A stretch of DNA of 43,903 bases from Pseudomonadota bacterium (GTDB lineage: Bacteria > Desulfobacterota > Desulfobacteria > Desulfobacterales > Desulfobacteraceae): NCBI GenBank assembly GCA_018821715.1, contig JAHJLN010000113.1, positions 1-43,903 on the forward strand. The letters are read 5' to 3'. The notes under the pieces are model-generated. The model had not been told where the DNA came from and did not search any database. It saw only the letters and a program-made list of their open reading frames with translations. Positions 8,194-16,571 of the stretch are shown piece after piece. The translations under genes and the position numbers were made by a program. The first letter of the stretch is position 1. Each line of letters begins with the position of its first letter.

Positions 8194-9096
8194 TCATGAT
8201 TTTTTAAATTGTGCCCATTCTTGCGGCATTGTTTTTCCATCCAGGGTCATCAGGGGGCTGTATTTTTCCGGTCGCCTGTCCCGGAACAGTCCCCAGGTTT
8301 CCCGCTGCTTTTCAAACCCGGCAAGATCAATGTCAAAAACGATAATATCCTGGGTTTTCCGGTCTGCCTGGACCATGATTTTACCTTTGTTGTCTGTGAT
8401 AAAGGATGACCCGTAGAAGGTAATCTGTGATGGGCCGAAAATTTCCGTACCAATTCTGTTTGATGCCACAACCGGCATGAGGTTGGCGGCAGAATGGCCG
8501 CACATGCACGCCTGCCAGTGATCTTTGCTGTCATACAACGGATCGACAGGCTCTGACCCGATGGCAGTAGGGTAAAAAAGGATTTGCGCTCCCATAAGGG
8601 CCATGCACCGGGCAGCCTCAGGAAACCACTGGTCCCAGCAGATGCCCACACCAATGGTGGCATAACGGGTTTTCCATACTTTGAAACCCGTATCACCGGG
8701 ATTAAAATAAAATTTTTCTTCATATCCAGGACCGTCCGGAATATGAGTTTTCCGGTAGACACCGAGAATCGAGCCATCTGCATCAATAATGGCAACAGAA
8801 TTAAACCGGGCCTGGTTTGTTTTTTCAAAAAAACTGATGGGCAGGACCACGTTGAGTTCTTTGGCAAGTTTTGAAAAACAGCTGACAGCCTGGTTTTTCC
8901 CCAATTCCATTGCCAGCCTGAAATGCTCGGCTTTTTCCTCCTGGCAGAAGTAAAGGGTTTCAAAAAGTTCCTGAAGCAGAATGATCTTGGCGCCCATGGA
9001 GGCAGCTTCTCTTACAAGCTTTTGGGCTGTTTCGATATTGCAGGATTTATCGTGTGTGCATGCCATCTGTATGGCAGCAACTTTAATATGTTCCAT
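8194..9096 (-). CDS. aguB: N-carbamoylputrescine amidohydrolase
   Basis: 300 residues; the ATG at 9096 is preceded by AGGAA. Nitrilase superfamily with its complete triad: Glu43 (LQELFET), Lys116 (YRKTHIPDG) and Cys153 (GICWDQWFPE). The GPGYEEKFYFNPGD and ICWDQWFPEAAR segments are characteristic of the AguB/NLP1 branch. It hydrolyses N-carbamoylputrescine to putrescine, CO2 and ammonia. Its partner agmatine deiminase is encoded about 9.5 kb away, at the end of the divergent transcript. Here AguB sits inside the putrescine-degrading operon, which suggests that agmatine is fed into catabolism rather than only into polyamine synthesis. Confidence 0.93.
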   Translation of the reverse strand: MEHIKVAAIQMACTHDKSCNIETAQKLVREAASMGAKIILLQELFETLYFCQEEKAEHFRLAMELGKNQAVSCFSKLAKELNVVLPISFFEKTNQARFNSVAIIDADGSILGVYRKTHIPDGPGYEEKFYFNPGDTGFKVWKTRYATIGVGICWDQWFPEAARCMALMGAQILFYPTAIGSEPVDPLYDSKDHWQACMCGHSAANLMPVVASNRIGTEIFGPSQITFYGSSFITDNKGKIMVQADRKTQDIIVFDIDLAGFEKQRETWGLFRDRRPEKYSPLMTLDGKTMPQEWAQFKKS

Positions 9097-9149
9097 TGTA
9101 TTCCTATTTTCAAAAGGCTCCCAAATTTAAACGCTTTTTTTTATACATG

Positions 9150-9389
9150 CTATCCCCCGAAAATGGGTTGAAAAATTCTGATTTTTGCGCCGTCTTTCAG
9201 CTGTGTCTCCTTTGCGGCCGGTCTGCCGTTCATAAACATCATCCCGATTCCCTGGGGCTCAAGATTCAGATGAACCAGTAGATCATGAAGACTTGTCCTG
9301 TCCGGAAGGGTAACCTCAAGACCGTTCGTATGATCATAGGTATCCATAGAGCGGCTCAAGGTCCCGTATAATTTGACATTTAATTTCAA
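9150..9389 (-). CDS. MoaD/ThiS-family sulfur carrier
   Basis: 79 residues, beta-grasp type, ending in Gly-Gly (FQPIFGG), the tail that is adenylated and thiocarboxylated in MoaD and ThiS. The first codon is TTG at 9389; AAAGGA lies 11 bases upstream and overlaps the stop region of AOR-2, 15 bases away, so the two are translationally close. NGRPAAKETQLKDGAKIRIF matches the C-terminal half of the family. AOR gene clusters often carry such a protein, presumably to deliver sulfur for the dithiolene of the tungsten pterin. A housekeeping MoaD role is possible, but the position between two AOR genes favours a dedicated carrier. Confidence 0.85.
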   Translation of the reverse strand: MKLNVKLYGTLSRSMDTYDHTNGLEVTLPDRTSLHDLLVHLNLEPQGIGMMFMNGRPAAKETQLKDGAKIRIFQPIFGG

Positions 9390-9404
9390 CTCTGGCGCGT
9401 TCCT

Positions 9405-11132
9405 TTAAAAATTAAAGGTTGTATCCATCTCCTCGTCAGAGATAACCACCACCTTGTTATGAGGGGGCAAAGGTTCAGTATAAAACATTTTTGGCAGACG
9501 ATCCTGTTCTTTTGTAAACCCGGCATTTCTATTGAATTCAAGCTCGGTCTGAATGATTTTTTTCCCTGTGGCATTCCAGTCTTCAGTTGAAAACGGGTTC
9601 CCGGATTTGGCCTGTATCATTTTGCAGACATTTTCAAGCCCGTCAGGTGCACCGAATCCGGTCTGGGCAAAATCGCAGATGCCAACGGTATCCACGGCCG
9701 CCATGTGAAGTTGTACGTTTCTTGAATTTTCCACCTGACCATCAGCAGAGAATTGATCCAGAGTGCCGCCAAAGGCTTCAAGATTTGAGTCTACCACCCA
9801 TCCGGCAGTGTGATCCCCGCCCATGGGACTTGTGGAATAGGTGACGGCCATCCCCTGGATAGCCCTTGGATCATAGGCGGCAATACTCTGACCTTTGACC
9901 ACAGGGACCCTGGAGTGATTAAAATGCTGCCCCACCCGGGCCGGCCCGTGACCGATGATTTTTCCGAACTCAGTGCCTTTGGCCACTTCTTCAACCATTT
10001 CTATGGCAGCTTTTGCATCGCCGAATTCTTTGTATCCTGCATCCATGGCAACAGCAATGGCCACGCCTGTACTCATGGTATCCAGGCCGATATCATCACA
10101 GAGAAAATCAAGTCTTGCAATGGCATCCAGATCATCATTCCCGATCATGCCGCCCATGGACCAGATGGTCTCATACTCCAGAGAGGAAGTCATATATTTT
10201 CCCTCTTTATCCACATACTCGTTGGAGCAGTTGATAATGCACTGGGAGCACCCTTTATGATTGGGTTTTCCGCCACGGCTTTTGATAATCTGGGCCATGG
10301 TTTCGCCGCTGATTTTATCAGCACCTTCAAATTGGCCTTGCCTGGCATTTCTTGTGGGGAAGGCACCGGCGGCATTGATGGGTTCCACCAGGACTGCAGA
10401 GCCTAAGCTTGGCAGTATTTCTGCTGAAAATTCATTTTCCATGACCGCCTTGGCAAAAATTTTGGCGCCGGCTTTAAAGGATTCCGGATCTTGGATTAGC
10501 GCTGTTTTTCCTTTGGTTTTTTCAACGATAAGCGCTTTTAATCCCTTGGATCCCATGACGGCGCCAAGTCCGCCCCTTCCTGCTGCCCGGCAGGGCCGTC
10601 CGTCCATGTCTGTAGATTGTATGGATGCAGCCGATAATTGAAATTCACCGGCAGGACCGATGCAGGTGATACTGTGATTTTCCCCATGGGTATCCTTAAG
10701 GCATTTAACAAGGTCATAGGTCCGTTTGCCCCATAATCCGTCGGCACTCAGAAGCACAGCCTTGCCCTCTTTGTCAATTTTCAGGAGATAGGAGTGTTTT
10801 TTTTCAGGCGCTCCTTCAACAATAATGGCTGAAATGCCGATGCGGGCCAGATCTGATGCAACGGTTCCCCCCACATTGCTTTCTTTGATCCCACCGGTTA
10901 AAGGGCTTTTTGCACCAATGGAAAACCTGGATGAGTTTACAAGGGAAGACCCGCTTAAATATCCGGGTGCAAAAATTAATTTGTTTTCAGGCCCCAGGGG
11001 ATCACAGCCGGCAGGGACTTCCTTGTTGATGAAAAACGAGGTCAGCCCCCGTCCGCCCATTCCGGTAAAGGCTGGAACGATCTCTTCAGTGGTAATTTTT
11101 TTGGCAGCCATATCGACCCTTATGATTTTCAT
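9405..11132 (-). CDS. Aldehyde:ferredoxin oxidoreductase, tungstopterin type (AOR-2)
   Basis: 575 residues; strong AAGGAG before the ATG at 11132. It has the AOR N-terminal cofactor domain (FTGMGGRGLTSFF, SRFSIGAKSPLTGG, RAAGRGGLGAVMGSKGLKAL). The [4Fe-4S] ligands are Cys295, Cys298, Cys302 (CSQCIINC) and Cys486 (GICDFAQ). Glu319 (SLEYET) and His441 (GGDHTAG) occupy the two near-metal positions. Its sequence is clearly diverged from AOR-1 of the same operon, so this is not a recent duplicate. It follows patA, which makes 4-aminobutanal (or its cyclic form 1-pyrroline) the natural candidate substrate, with reduced ferredoxin as the other product. The substrate assignment is inference from order. 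Confidence 0.92.
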   Translation of the reverse strand: MKIIRVDMAAKKITTEEIVPAFTGMGGRGLTSFFINKEVPAGCDPLGPENKLIFAPGYLSGSSLVNSSRFSIGAKSPLTGGIKESNVGGTVASDLARIGISAIIVEGAPEKKHSYLLKIDKEGKAVLLSADGLWGKRTYDLVKCLKDTHGENHSITCIGPAGEFQLSAASIQSTDMDGRPCRAAGRGGLGAVMGSKGLKALIVEKTKGKTALIQDPESFKAGAKIFAKAVMENEFSAEILPSLGSAVLVEPINAAGAFPTRNARQGQFEGADKISGETMAQIIKSRGGKPNHKGCSQCIINCSNEYVDKEGKYMTSSLEYETIWSMGGMIGNDDLDAIARLDFLCDDIGLDTMSTGVAIAVAMDAGYKEFGDAKAAIEMVEEVAKGTEFGKIIGHGPARVGQHFNHSRVPVVKGQSIAAYDPRAIQGMAVTYSTSPMGGDHTAGWVVDSNLEAFGGTLDQFSADGQVENSRNVQLHMAAVDTVGICDFAQTGFGAPDGLENVCKMIQAKSGNPFSTEDWNATGKKIIQTELEFNRNAGFTKEQDRLPKMFYTEPLPPHNKVVVISDEEMDTTFNF

Positions 11133-11197
11133 ACCCCACTCCTTATATTAGCATGGTTTGTCTTTCGGGCCGGCAAAGAGCCCGGATCCTATTCGGA

Positions 11198-12553
11198 TTA
11201 TTCTTTAAACTGTTCCGTTACTTCAACCAGGGTTTCATCCAATCGCTTAAGGATAATATCAATGGTTTCATAGGAGATAATTCCCGGTGGTTCGATGCGG
11301 TTTACCCTGGCATTGTTCAGTGTGCCGCCGGTCATGATGTGCCGTTTAAAAAGACCTTTGGAAACTGCCCAGCCAATTTTGCGTGTCTTGTATTCAAGTC
11401 CGATCAGAAACCCTTTTCCCCTGACATCCACAAGGATGGAATGTTTTTCTTTGAGTTTTAATAATCGATCCATGAAATAGTTGCCCTTTTCCTTTATCTG
11501 GCCCGGCAGATCGGTTTTAATGGTATAATTGATCGCTGCAATGGCAGCGGCACAGGCAAGGGGATTGCCGCCAAAAGTCGGAGACCCCAGAATCCACGGA
11601 TTTTCCTTTAGCTCTTCCGTCCACAGGTGCGGTCTTGCAATGATGCCGGTAATGGGCATTATTCCACCGCCAAAGGCCTTTCCAAACGTCAGGATATCCG
11701 GAACCACATCATACGCTTCGCAGGCCCACATGGAACCGGTCCGTCCCATGCCGGTCTGAATTTCATCAAAAATAAGGATCACCTTATATTTATCGCAAAT
11801 GGCTCGAAGTTCCTTTAAATATCCGTCCGGCGGTAAAATAATGCCTGCTTCCCCCTGGATCGGTTCCACGATCATTCCTGCCACGGTTTCTCCCACGGCA
11901 ATCAGATTTTTAATGGCGGTTTCAGCAGCGCCTGCATTACCGAATTCCACATGCTGAACCCCCTGGATCATGGGCAGATAGGGTTTTCTGTACATTCCTT
12001 TCCCTGTGGCAGATACCGCCCCCATTGACTTGCCGTGAAATCCGTTGACCGTTGAGATATAATATTGCTTTCCCGAGGCTAGTCTTGCCAGTTTTAATGC
12101 CATTTCAACGGCCTCAGCTCCGCCATTGCAGAAAAACGCATATTGAAGGTCTCCCGGGGTGCACATGGCCACAAGCTTGGCCAGGTATCCCCTTAACGGG
12201 TCAACCAGTTCCTGGCTGTGAAGGGCATATCGGTTCAACTGTGCCTGCACAACTTCCACGATTTCAGGATTTCTGTGACCGGCTGTATAAACCCCGAATC
12301 CGCCAAGACAGTCAATAAATTCATTACCATAAGTATCTGAAAAAGTCTCCTGGGAATCTTCCCATTCAACAAAAGTGGCATCTGTAGAGACTGATTTTCT
12401 GTATTTCAACCATCCGGGATTGACATGATTGTTAAAATTGTCGATTGAATCTGTCGTGATTCGATCTTTATCTTCGTCCGTCAACTTGTCCTTTAAAATA
12501 TAATCCAGTACTTGAGAAGATTCCTTTAAAACCGAATCTTTGTAATCCTTCAT
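11198..12553 (-). CDS. patA: Putrescine aminotransferase
   Basis: 451 residues; GGGAG lies seven bases before the ATG. Class III PLP aminotransferase close to the PatA/YgjG branch: the segment LNRYALHSQELVDPLRGYLA is diagnostic for that branch. PLP residues include FCNGGAEAVE, Asp263-Glu264 (FDEIQTGMGRTG) and Lys292 (TFGKAFGGG). The reaction moves the amino group of putrescine (or cadaverine) to 2-oxoglutarate and yields 4-aminobutanal. It is the first gene of the six-gene minus-strand operon, transcribed from a promoter shared back-to-back with the Lrp-type regulator. Ornithine aminotransferase is the main alternative and is less likely given AguB, GabT and PotABCD around it. Confidence 0.9.
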   Translation of the reverse strand: MKDYKDSVLKESSQVLDYILKDKLTDEDKDRITTDSIDNFNNHVNPGWLKYRKSVSTDATFVEWEDSQETFSDTYGNEFIDCLGGFGVYTAGHRNPEIVEVVQAQLNRYALHSQELVDPLRGYLAKLVAMCTPGDLQYAFFCNGGAEAVEMALKLARLASGKQYYISTVNGFHGKSMGAVSATGKGMYRKPYLPMIQGVQHVEFGNAGAAETAIKNLIAVGETVAGMIVEPIQGEAGIILPPDGYLKELRAICDKYKVILIFDEIQTGMGRTGSMWACEAYDVVPDILTFGKAFGGGIMPITGIIARPHLWTEELKENPWILGSPTFGGNPLACAAAIAAINYTIKTDLPGQIKEKGNYFMDRLLKLKEKHSILVDVRGKGFLIGLEYKTRKIGWAVSKGLFKRHIMTGGTLNNARVNRIEPPGIISYETIDIILKRLDETLVEVTEQFKE

Positions 12554-12604
12554 TTTGTTCTCCCTTTTTTTATGGTTGGGTCAAAAATATCAATCCTGGA
12601 TAAA

Positions 12605-12633
12605 AAAATAGAATACTCGAAATTATTTGTCAA
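12605..12633 (-). promoter_or_regulatory. Promoter of the patA operon
   Basis: On the minus strand TTGACA (12633-12628), a 17-base spacer and TATTTT (12610-12605). The start point would leave a leader of about 45 bases before patA. The -35 box is the left arm of the palindrome at 12625-12650. Confidence 0.65.
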
Positions 12634-12650
12634 TAAAATATTTGACAAAT
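12625..12650. promoter_or_regulatory. Palindromic operator candidate between patA and the Lrp-type gene
   Basis: ATTTGTCAA (12625-12633) and its exact reverse complement TTGACAAAT (12642-12650) flank eight A/T bases. The symmetry, AT-rich centre and position fit an Lrp/AsnC-family dimer site. Each arm contains a consensus -35 box, one for each direction, so a bound protein would block both promoters. Confidence 0.6.
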
Positions 12651-12669
12651 TAATCTGAAAGTGTAAATA
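12642..12669 (+). promoter_or_regulatory. Candidate promoter of the Lrp-type gene
   Basis: TTGACA (12642-12647), 16 bases, then TAAATA (12664-12669), a weak -10. The -35 box is the right arm of the palindrome. Confidence 0.45.
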
Positions 12670-12725
12670 GTGATTTTAAATAATGCGAATTTCATTTAAT
12701 TTTATATAAAAAATGAAAGAATAAG

Positions 12726-13211
12726 ATGATTACAAAGAAAATGAAGAAAAACAAAATAAAAATCGATGCGGTTGATTCCCAGATGATCGTATTGCTCCAG
12801 AATGACGGGAGAATCTCAAATACCGCTATTGCCAAAAAACTGGGCATAGCTGAATCTACGGTTCGGACAAGACTCAAGCGTCTTATCGACAATAAAATCG
12901 TCCAAATTGTGGCGGTGAGCAGCCCTTTTGATTTAGGATTCCAGGTGGCAGGCAACTTTAAGATCAGCATTGATCTTAAGAAAAAAGATTCGATCATGCA
13001 GGAGCTTGTGGCCATCAAGGAACTCTGGTATGTCGTACTTACAACCGGCGGCACAGATGTGGATGCCGATTTTATTGCGCCCTCATTTGAAGACCTTCAA
13101 ACCTTGATTTTTGAAAAAATCAATAAGATTGATGGGATCAACAAGATTGAAACATCATTGATCATGCAATACGGAAAGCATAAATTTGATTGGGGAACTG
13201 CCATCCCTTAA
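12726..13211 (+). CDS. Lrp/AsnC-family transcriptional regulator
   Basis: 161 residues. Residues ~15-60 form the winged helix-turn-helix (IVLLQNDGRISNTAIAKKLG, ESTVRTRLKRLIDNKIV), followed by the RAM/AsnC ligand-binding domain (residues ~75-155). The ribosome binding site is poor (AAAGAATAAG before the ATG); an internal ATG at 12741 is an alternative. It is divergent from patA and leads the plus-strand transport/deiminase series. Regulators of this family usually sense an amino acid or metabolite; a polyamine-derived effector such as putrescine or GABA is plausible here but not shown. The palindrome in the shared intergenic region is the obvious target. Confidence 0.9.
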   Translation: MITKKMKKNKIKIDAVDSQMIVLLQNDGRISNTAIAKKLGIAESTVRTRLKRLIDNKIVQIVAVSSPFDLGFQVAGNFKISIDLKKKDSIMQELVAIKELWYVVLTTGGTDVDADFIAPSFEDLQTLIFEKINKIDGINKIETSLIMQYGKHKFDWGTAIP

Positions 13212-13292
13212 ATTTGTGGCTGCAATTATCCGGCAATCACAAAAAAACAGGTACCGGCAGTTATATATATTGACTATAACAATGGAGGTTTT

Positions 13293-14567
13293 ATGAGAGT
13301 TTTACTGGTGGGAGCAGGTGGCGTAGGTGAAGCCATTGTATCAATTGCAACGAAAAACGATCCCAATGCCGAATGGTTGACATGCATGGTTGTCTGTGAT
13401 TATGACTTCACCCGGGCAAAAAAGGTTGTTTCAACAATAAATGACAAACGGCTCACGGCAGAAATAATTGATGCCAGTGACAAAGCCCAGATCATTGCTC
13501 TTGCCAAACAATACAAAGTGGATTTTATAATGAATGCATGCGATCCCATATTTAATATGCCTATTTTTGAAGCAGCCCTTGAAATCGGCGTCAGATATAT
13601 GGATATGGCCATGAGCATTTCCCACAGGGACAAGCAGGACCCTTATGGAAAAGTAGGCGTCAAACTGGGCGACGTTCAATATGATCAGCATGATCTATGG
13701 GTGGAAAAAAACAACCTGGCCCTTTGCGGATCAGGTGTAGAGCCAGGTATGGTTAATGTCTTTGCCCGGTATGCCTGCGATTATCTGTTTGATGAAATAC
13801 ATGAACTCAATGTCAGGGATGCCGACAATATGGAAGTAGAAGGCATTGATATTGCCTTTGGATTCTCCATCTGGACAACCATTGAAGAGTGTCTTAACCC
13901 GCCCATTATCTGGGAAAAAGATCGAGGATGGTATGTAACCGAATCTTTTTCAGAGCCTGAAATATTCAGGTTCCCTGAACCTGTGGGTGACCAGGAAGTT
14001 ATTAACATCGAGCACGAGGAAGTGCTGATGTTTCCCAGATATTTTAAAGATAAAGGGCTCAAACGGGTTACGTTCAAGTTTGGTGTGACAAGGGATATGA
14101 GGCGGGTGCTTAAAATTCTGGAAGCACTGGGTCTGACCAGTACTGAAAAAGTATCCATCAAAGGTGTTGAAGTATCGCCTCGGGACGTGGTGGCAGTCTG
14201 CTCCCCCAACCCTGCAGCAATCGGTGATAAAATGGTGGGTCAACTGTCTGCCGGATTGTGGGTAAAAGGACTCAAGGATGGAAAAGAAAGAAGTGTGTAT
14301 ATCTATCAGCTGGTTGATAATGAAGACTGTATGAAAAAATACGGCAGCCAGGCAGTTGTCGCCCAGACCGCAGTCGGTCCGGTCATCATGATGGAATTGA
14401 TGTCAAAGGGTATTTGGGATGGGAAAGGGGTTTTAGGTCCTGAAAATTTTCCGCCGGAGCCGTTTATGCAAAGACTGCCTTCCTATGGCTTTCCTTCCAA
14501 GATGATGGAACTGGAATCTGAATATAAAAAAGCAGAAGATGAAAAAGCTTTTAAACAAGGCTTTTGA
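13293..14567 (+). CDS. Saccharopine dehydrogenase-like NAD(P)-dependent oxidoreductase
   Basis: 424 residues; GGAGG lies six bases before the ATG. The N-terminus is a Rossmann fold with GAGGVGEA (residues 7-14), followed by the saccharopine-dehydrogenase pattern (IIDASDKAQIIALAKQYKVD, VEPGMVNVFARYACDYLFDE). This superfamily includes saccharopine dehydrogenase, carboxynorspermidine/carboxyspermidine dehydrogenase and bacterial homospermidine synthase, all of which form or split secondary amines. Its place between the Lrp-type gene and potA suggests work on a polyamine or its aldehyde. No carboxyspermidine decarboxylase is nearby, and the sequence does not look like the standard CASDH. The exact reaction is unknown. 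Confidence 0.8.
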   Translation: MRVLLVGAGGVGEAIVSIATKNDPNAEWLTCMVVCDYDFTRAKKVVSTINDKRLTAEIIDASDKAQIIALAKQYKVDFIMNACDPIFNMPIFEAALEIGVRYMDMAMSISHRDKQDPYGKVGVKLGDVQYDQHDLWVEKNNLALCGSGVEPGMVNVFARYACDYLFDEIHELNVRDADNMEVEGIDIAFGFSIWTTIEECLNPPIIWEKDRGWYVTESFSEPEIFRFPEPVGDQEVINIEHEEVLMFPRYFKDKGLKRVTFKFGVTRDMRRVLKILEALGLTSTEKVSIKGVEVSPRDVVAVCSPNPAAIGDKMVGQLSAGLWVKGLKDGKERSVYIYQLVDNEDCMKKYGSQAVVAQTAVGPVIMMELMSKGIWDGKGVLGPENFPPEPFMQRLPSYGFPSKMMELESEYKKAEDEKAFKQGF

Positions 14568-14647
14568 AAGGGATGCAATATAAAAATATTCAGAGGGTCT
14601 GTTTAAGTGTTAACAACAATTGAACAAAAAGGAACACGATATCAGAT

Positions 14648-15673
14648 ATGAAGGGTCTAAACCTTAAGGGAATCAATAAAACCTATGGCAAAATTAAAGC
14701 AGTGGAAGATGTATCCCAGGAAATTCATTCCGGGGAATTTTTTACATTGCTGGGTCCATCCGGATGCGGTAAAACAACCTTGCTCCGCATGATTGCCGGG
14801 CTTGAACTGCAGGATTCCGGGCAGATCATTCTCGAAGGAGAAGATATCACGGGTCTCCCTGCAATCAAGCGCCAGATCAATACTGTTTTTCAAAGTTACG
14901 CCCTGTTTCCCCATCTGAATATTTTTGAAAATGTGGCCTTTGGACTTCGTTCCCGAAAGGTTCCGGGAGCTGAAGTGGACAAGCGGGTGAAAAAAACACT
15001 TGAAATGCTGGAACTTGGCCAGATGACCAAGCGATTCCCCCACCAGCTTTCCGGGGGACAGAATCAGCGGGTGGCTCTTGCCCGGGCCCTTGTCAATGAA
15101 CCCAAAATTCTTCTTCTGGATGAACCCATGTCTGCTCTGGATGCAAAACTTCGGGCCCAGGTCCAGGTGGAACTCAGGCGGTTACAGCAAAAGCTCGGCC
15201 AGACCTTCATCCTGGTCACCCATGACCAGGATGAAGCCCTGGTGGTGTCCGACAGGATTGCTGTAATGAAGGAAGGGAAAATTGTCCAGTTCGGTACTCC
15301 CATGGAAGTGTATGAATTTCCTAAAAACAAATTTGTTGCAGAATTTTTAGGAACGGCAAATCTGATTGAAGGAACCTACCGCGACGGGCTGTTTCACACC
15401 GATCTTGGAACATTTGAATTGGAAAAACCGCCGGCATGGGAAAAAGGCCTGATTGCCATAAGGCCTGAATGGATCAGGATTTCCGATACAAAACCGGATA
15501 AAAATGGGATCAGGGCAACGGTAACTGAAATGATCTATCGCGGGACCAACCTGGATATCTGGCTGAACCCGGGGCCCATCAGACTTCGAACCAGTACCTA
15601 TAAAAATATTAAGATCGGAGACGAACTCTGGCTGGATATGGCGCCCAAAGAAATGGCGGTGCTCAATGAGTAA
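14648..15673 (+). CDS. potA: Spermidine/putrescine ABC transporter ATPase
   Basis: 341 residues. Walker [10 protein letters not shown] (residues 36-44), Q-loop [10 protein letters not shown], signature LSGGQNQR (from residue 134), Walker B ILLLDEP (from residue 154), H-loop VTHDQDEA, and a C-terminal TOBE-type domain ([14 protein letters not shown]). It energises uptake through PotB and PotC. The ribosome binding site is distant (AAAGGAA about 14 bases upstream). Its stop overlaps the potB start by eight bases. The family also includes ATPases for other substrates (iron, sulfate), but the PotB/C/D partners support polyamine. Confidence 0.92.
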   Translation: MKGLNLKGINKTYGKIKAVEDVSQEIHSGEFFTLLGPSGCGKTTLLRMIAGLELQDSGQIILEGEDITGLPAIKRQINTVFQSYALFPHLNIFENVAFGLRSRKVPGAEVDKRVKKTLEMLELGQMTKRFPHQLSGGQNQRVALARALVNEPKILLLDEPMSALDAKLRAQVQVELRRLQQKLGQTFILVTHDQDEALVVSDRIAVMKEGKIVQFGTPMEVYEFPKNKFVAEFLGTANLIEGTYRDGLFHTDLGTFELEKPPAWEKGLIAIRPEWIRISDTKPDKNGIRATVTEMIYRGTNLDIWLNPGPIRLRTSTYKNIKIGDELWLDMAPKEMAVLNE

Positions 15674-16571
15674 GTTAATGATCTGGTACGGGGAACTGAT
15701 TACCCAAAAAAAACTGATTAAGCGGGGTCTTTTTTTCCTGACCCCTGGAATGCTGTGGCTGATTCTTTTTCTGGTTTTACCGGGCCTTATCCTGATTCTG
15801 GTCAGTTTTGCCAGCAGGGGTTCATATGGTGAGCTGGTATGGGAATTCAGCCTGGATAATTATAAACGGCTCATTGGATTCGGTATTTTCGGATGGACAC
15901 CGGATTATATTTATATCCTGTGGCGGTCGATATGGGTGGCCATTGTCACCACAGCGTTATCTGTTTTTCTTTCATACCCCCTTTGCTTTTTTATTGCAAG
16001 AAAACCTGAAAGAACCCGGTACTTGTGGCTTACCATTGTCATTATCCCTTTCTGGACCAATATGGTCATCCGCACATATGCATGGTTTTTAATTTTAGCC
16101 CCTGACATGCCCCTGGCAAAGCTTGCGGCTTTTTTCAAGTTGATAACACCGGGGATGCCCCTGTATCCCAGTGCGTTTGCCGTATATCTCGGGATGATTT
16201 CCATGTTTCTTCCCTTTGTTGCCCTGCCGCTTTTTTCCAGTGTTGAACGCCTGGACTGGACGCTTGTGGAGGCAGCCCAGGATTTATACGCGTCCAACTT
16301 TCGAATTTTCATGCATGCCATTTTGCCCCAGACACTGCCGGGTCTGTCCGTGGGGATCATTCTGACGCTGGTACCGGCTATGGGCATGTTTGTTGTTCCC
16401 GATCTTCTTGGCGGGGCAAAATACATGCTCGTGGGAAACCTGATTCAGCAGCAGTTCGGAGCAAGCCGTGACTGGGCTTTTGGTGCGGCCATCAGTATGG
16501 GACTTATGGTATTGACGATGTTCAGTCTTTATCTGTATAAGAGAAGAAATAAGGATATTGATTTAATATGA
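15666..16571 (+). CDS. potB: Spermidine/putrescine ABC transporter permease
   Basis: 301 residues; starts inside the end of potA (ATGAGTAA overlap), typical of translational coupling. Six membrane helices, the first at about residues 20-42 ([20 protein letters not shown]), and the cytoplasmic EAA loop [20 protein letters not shown] that contacts PotA. The [20 protein letters not shown] segment is typical of PotB. Confidence 0.92.
   Translation: MSKLMIWYGELITQKKLIKRGLFFLTPGMLWLILFLVLPGLILILVSFASRGSYGELVWEFSLDNYKRLIGFGIFGWTPDYIYILWRSIWVAIVTTALSVFLSYPLCFFIARKPERTRYLWLTIVIIPFWTNMVIRTYAWFLILAPDMPLAKLAAFFKLITPGMPLYPSAFAVYLGMISMFLPFVALPLFSSVERLDWTLVEAAQDLYASNFRIFMHAILPQTLPGLSVGIILTLVPAMGMFVVPDLLGGAKYMLVGNLIQQQFGASRDWAFGAAISMGLMVLTMFSLYLYKRRNKDIDLI

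Noticed and set aside
8250-8963. A 237-residue frame overlapping aguB on the same strand
   Set aside because: The aguB frame has the full nitrilase triad; this frame has none of the family motifs and no separate start site.
9810-10406. A 198-residue frame opposite AOR-2
   Set aside because: Antisense to the conserved cofactor and cluster region of AOR-2; composition is that of a shadow frame.
12692-13054. A 120-residue frame antisense to the Lrp-type gene
   Set aside because: It lies almost wholly opposite a clear HTH/RAM protein and has no ribosome binding site or family resemblance.
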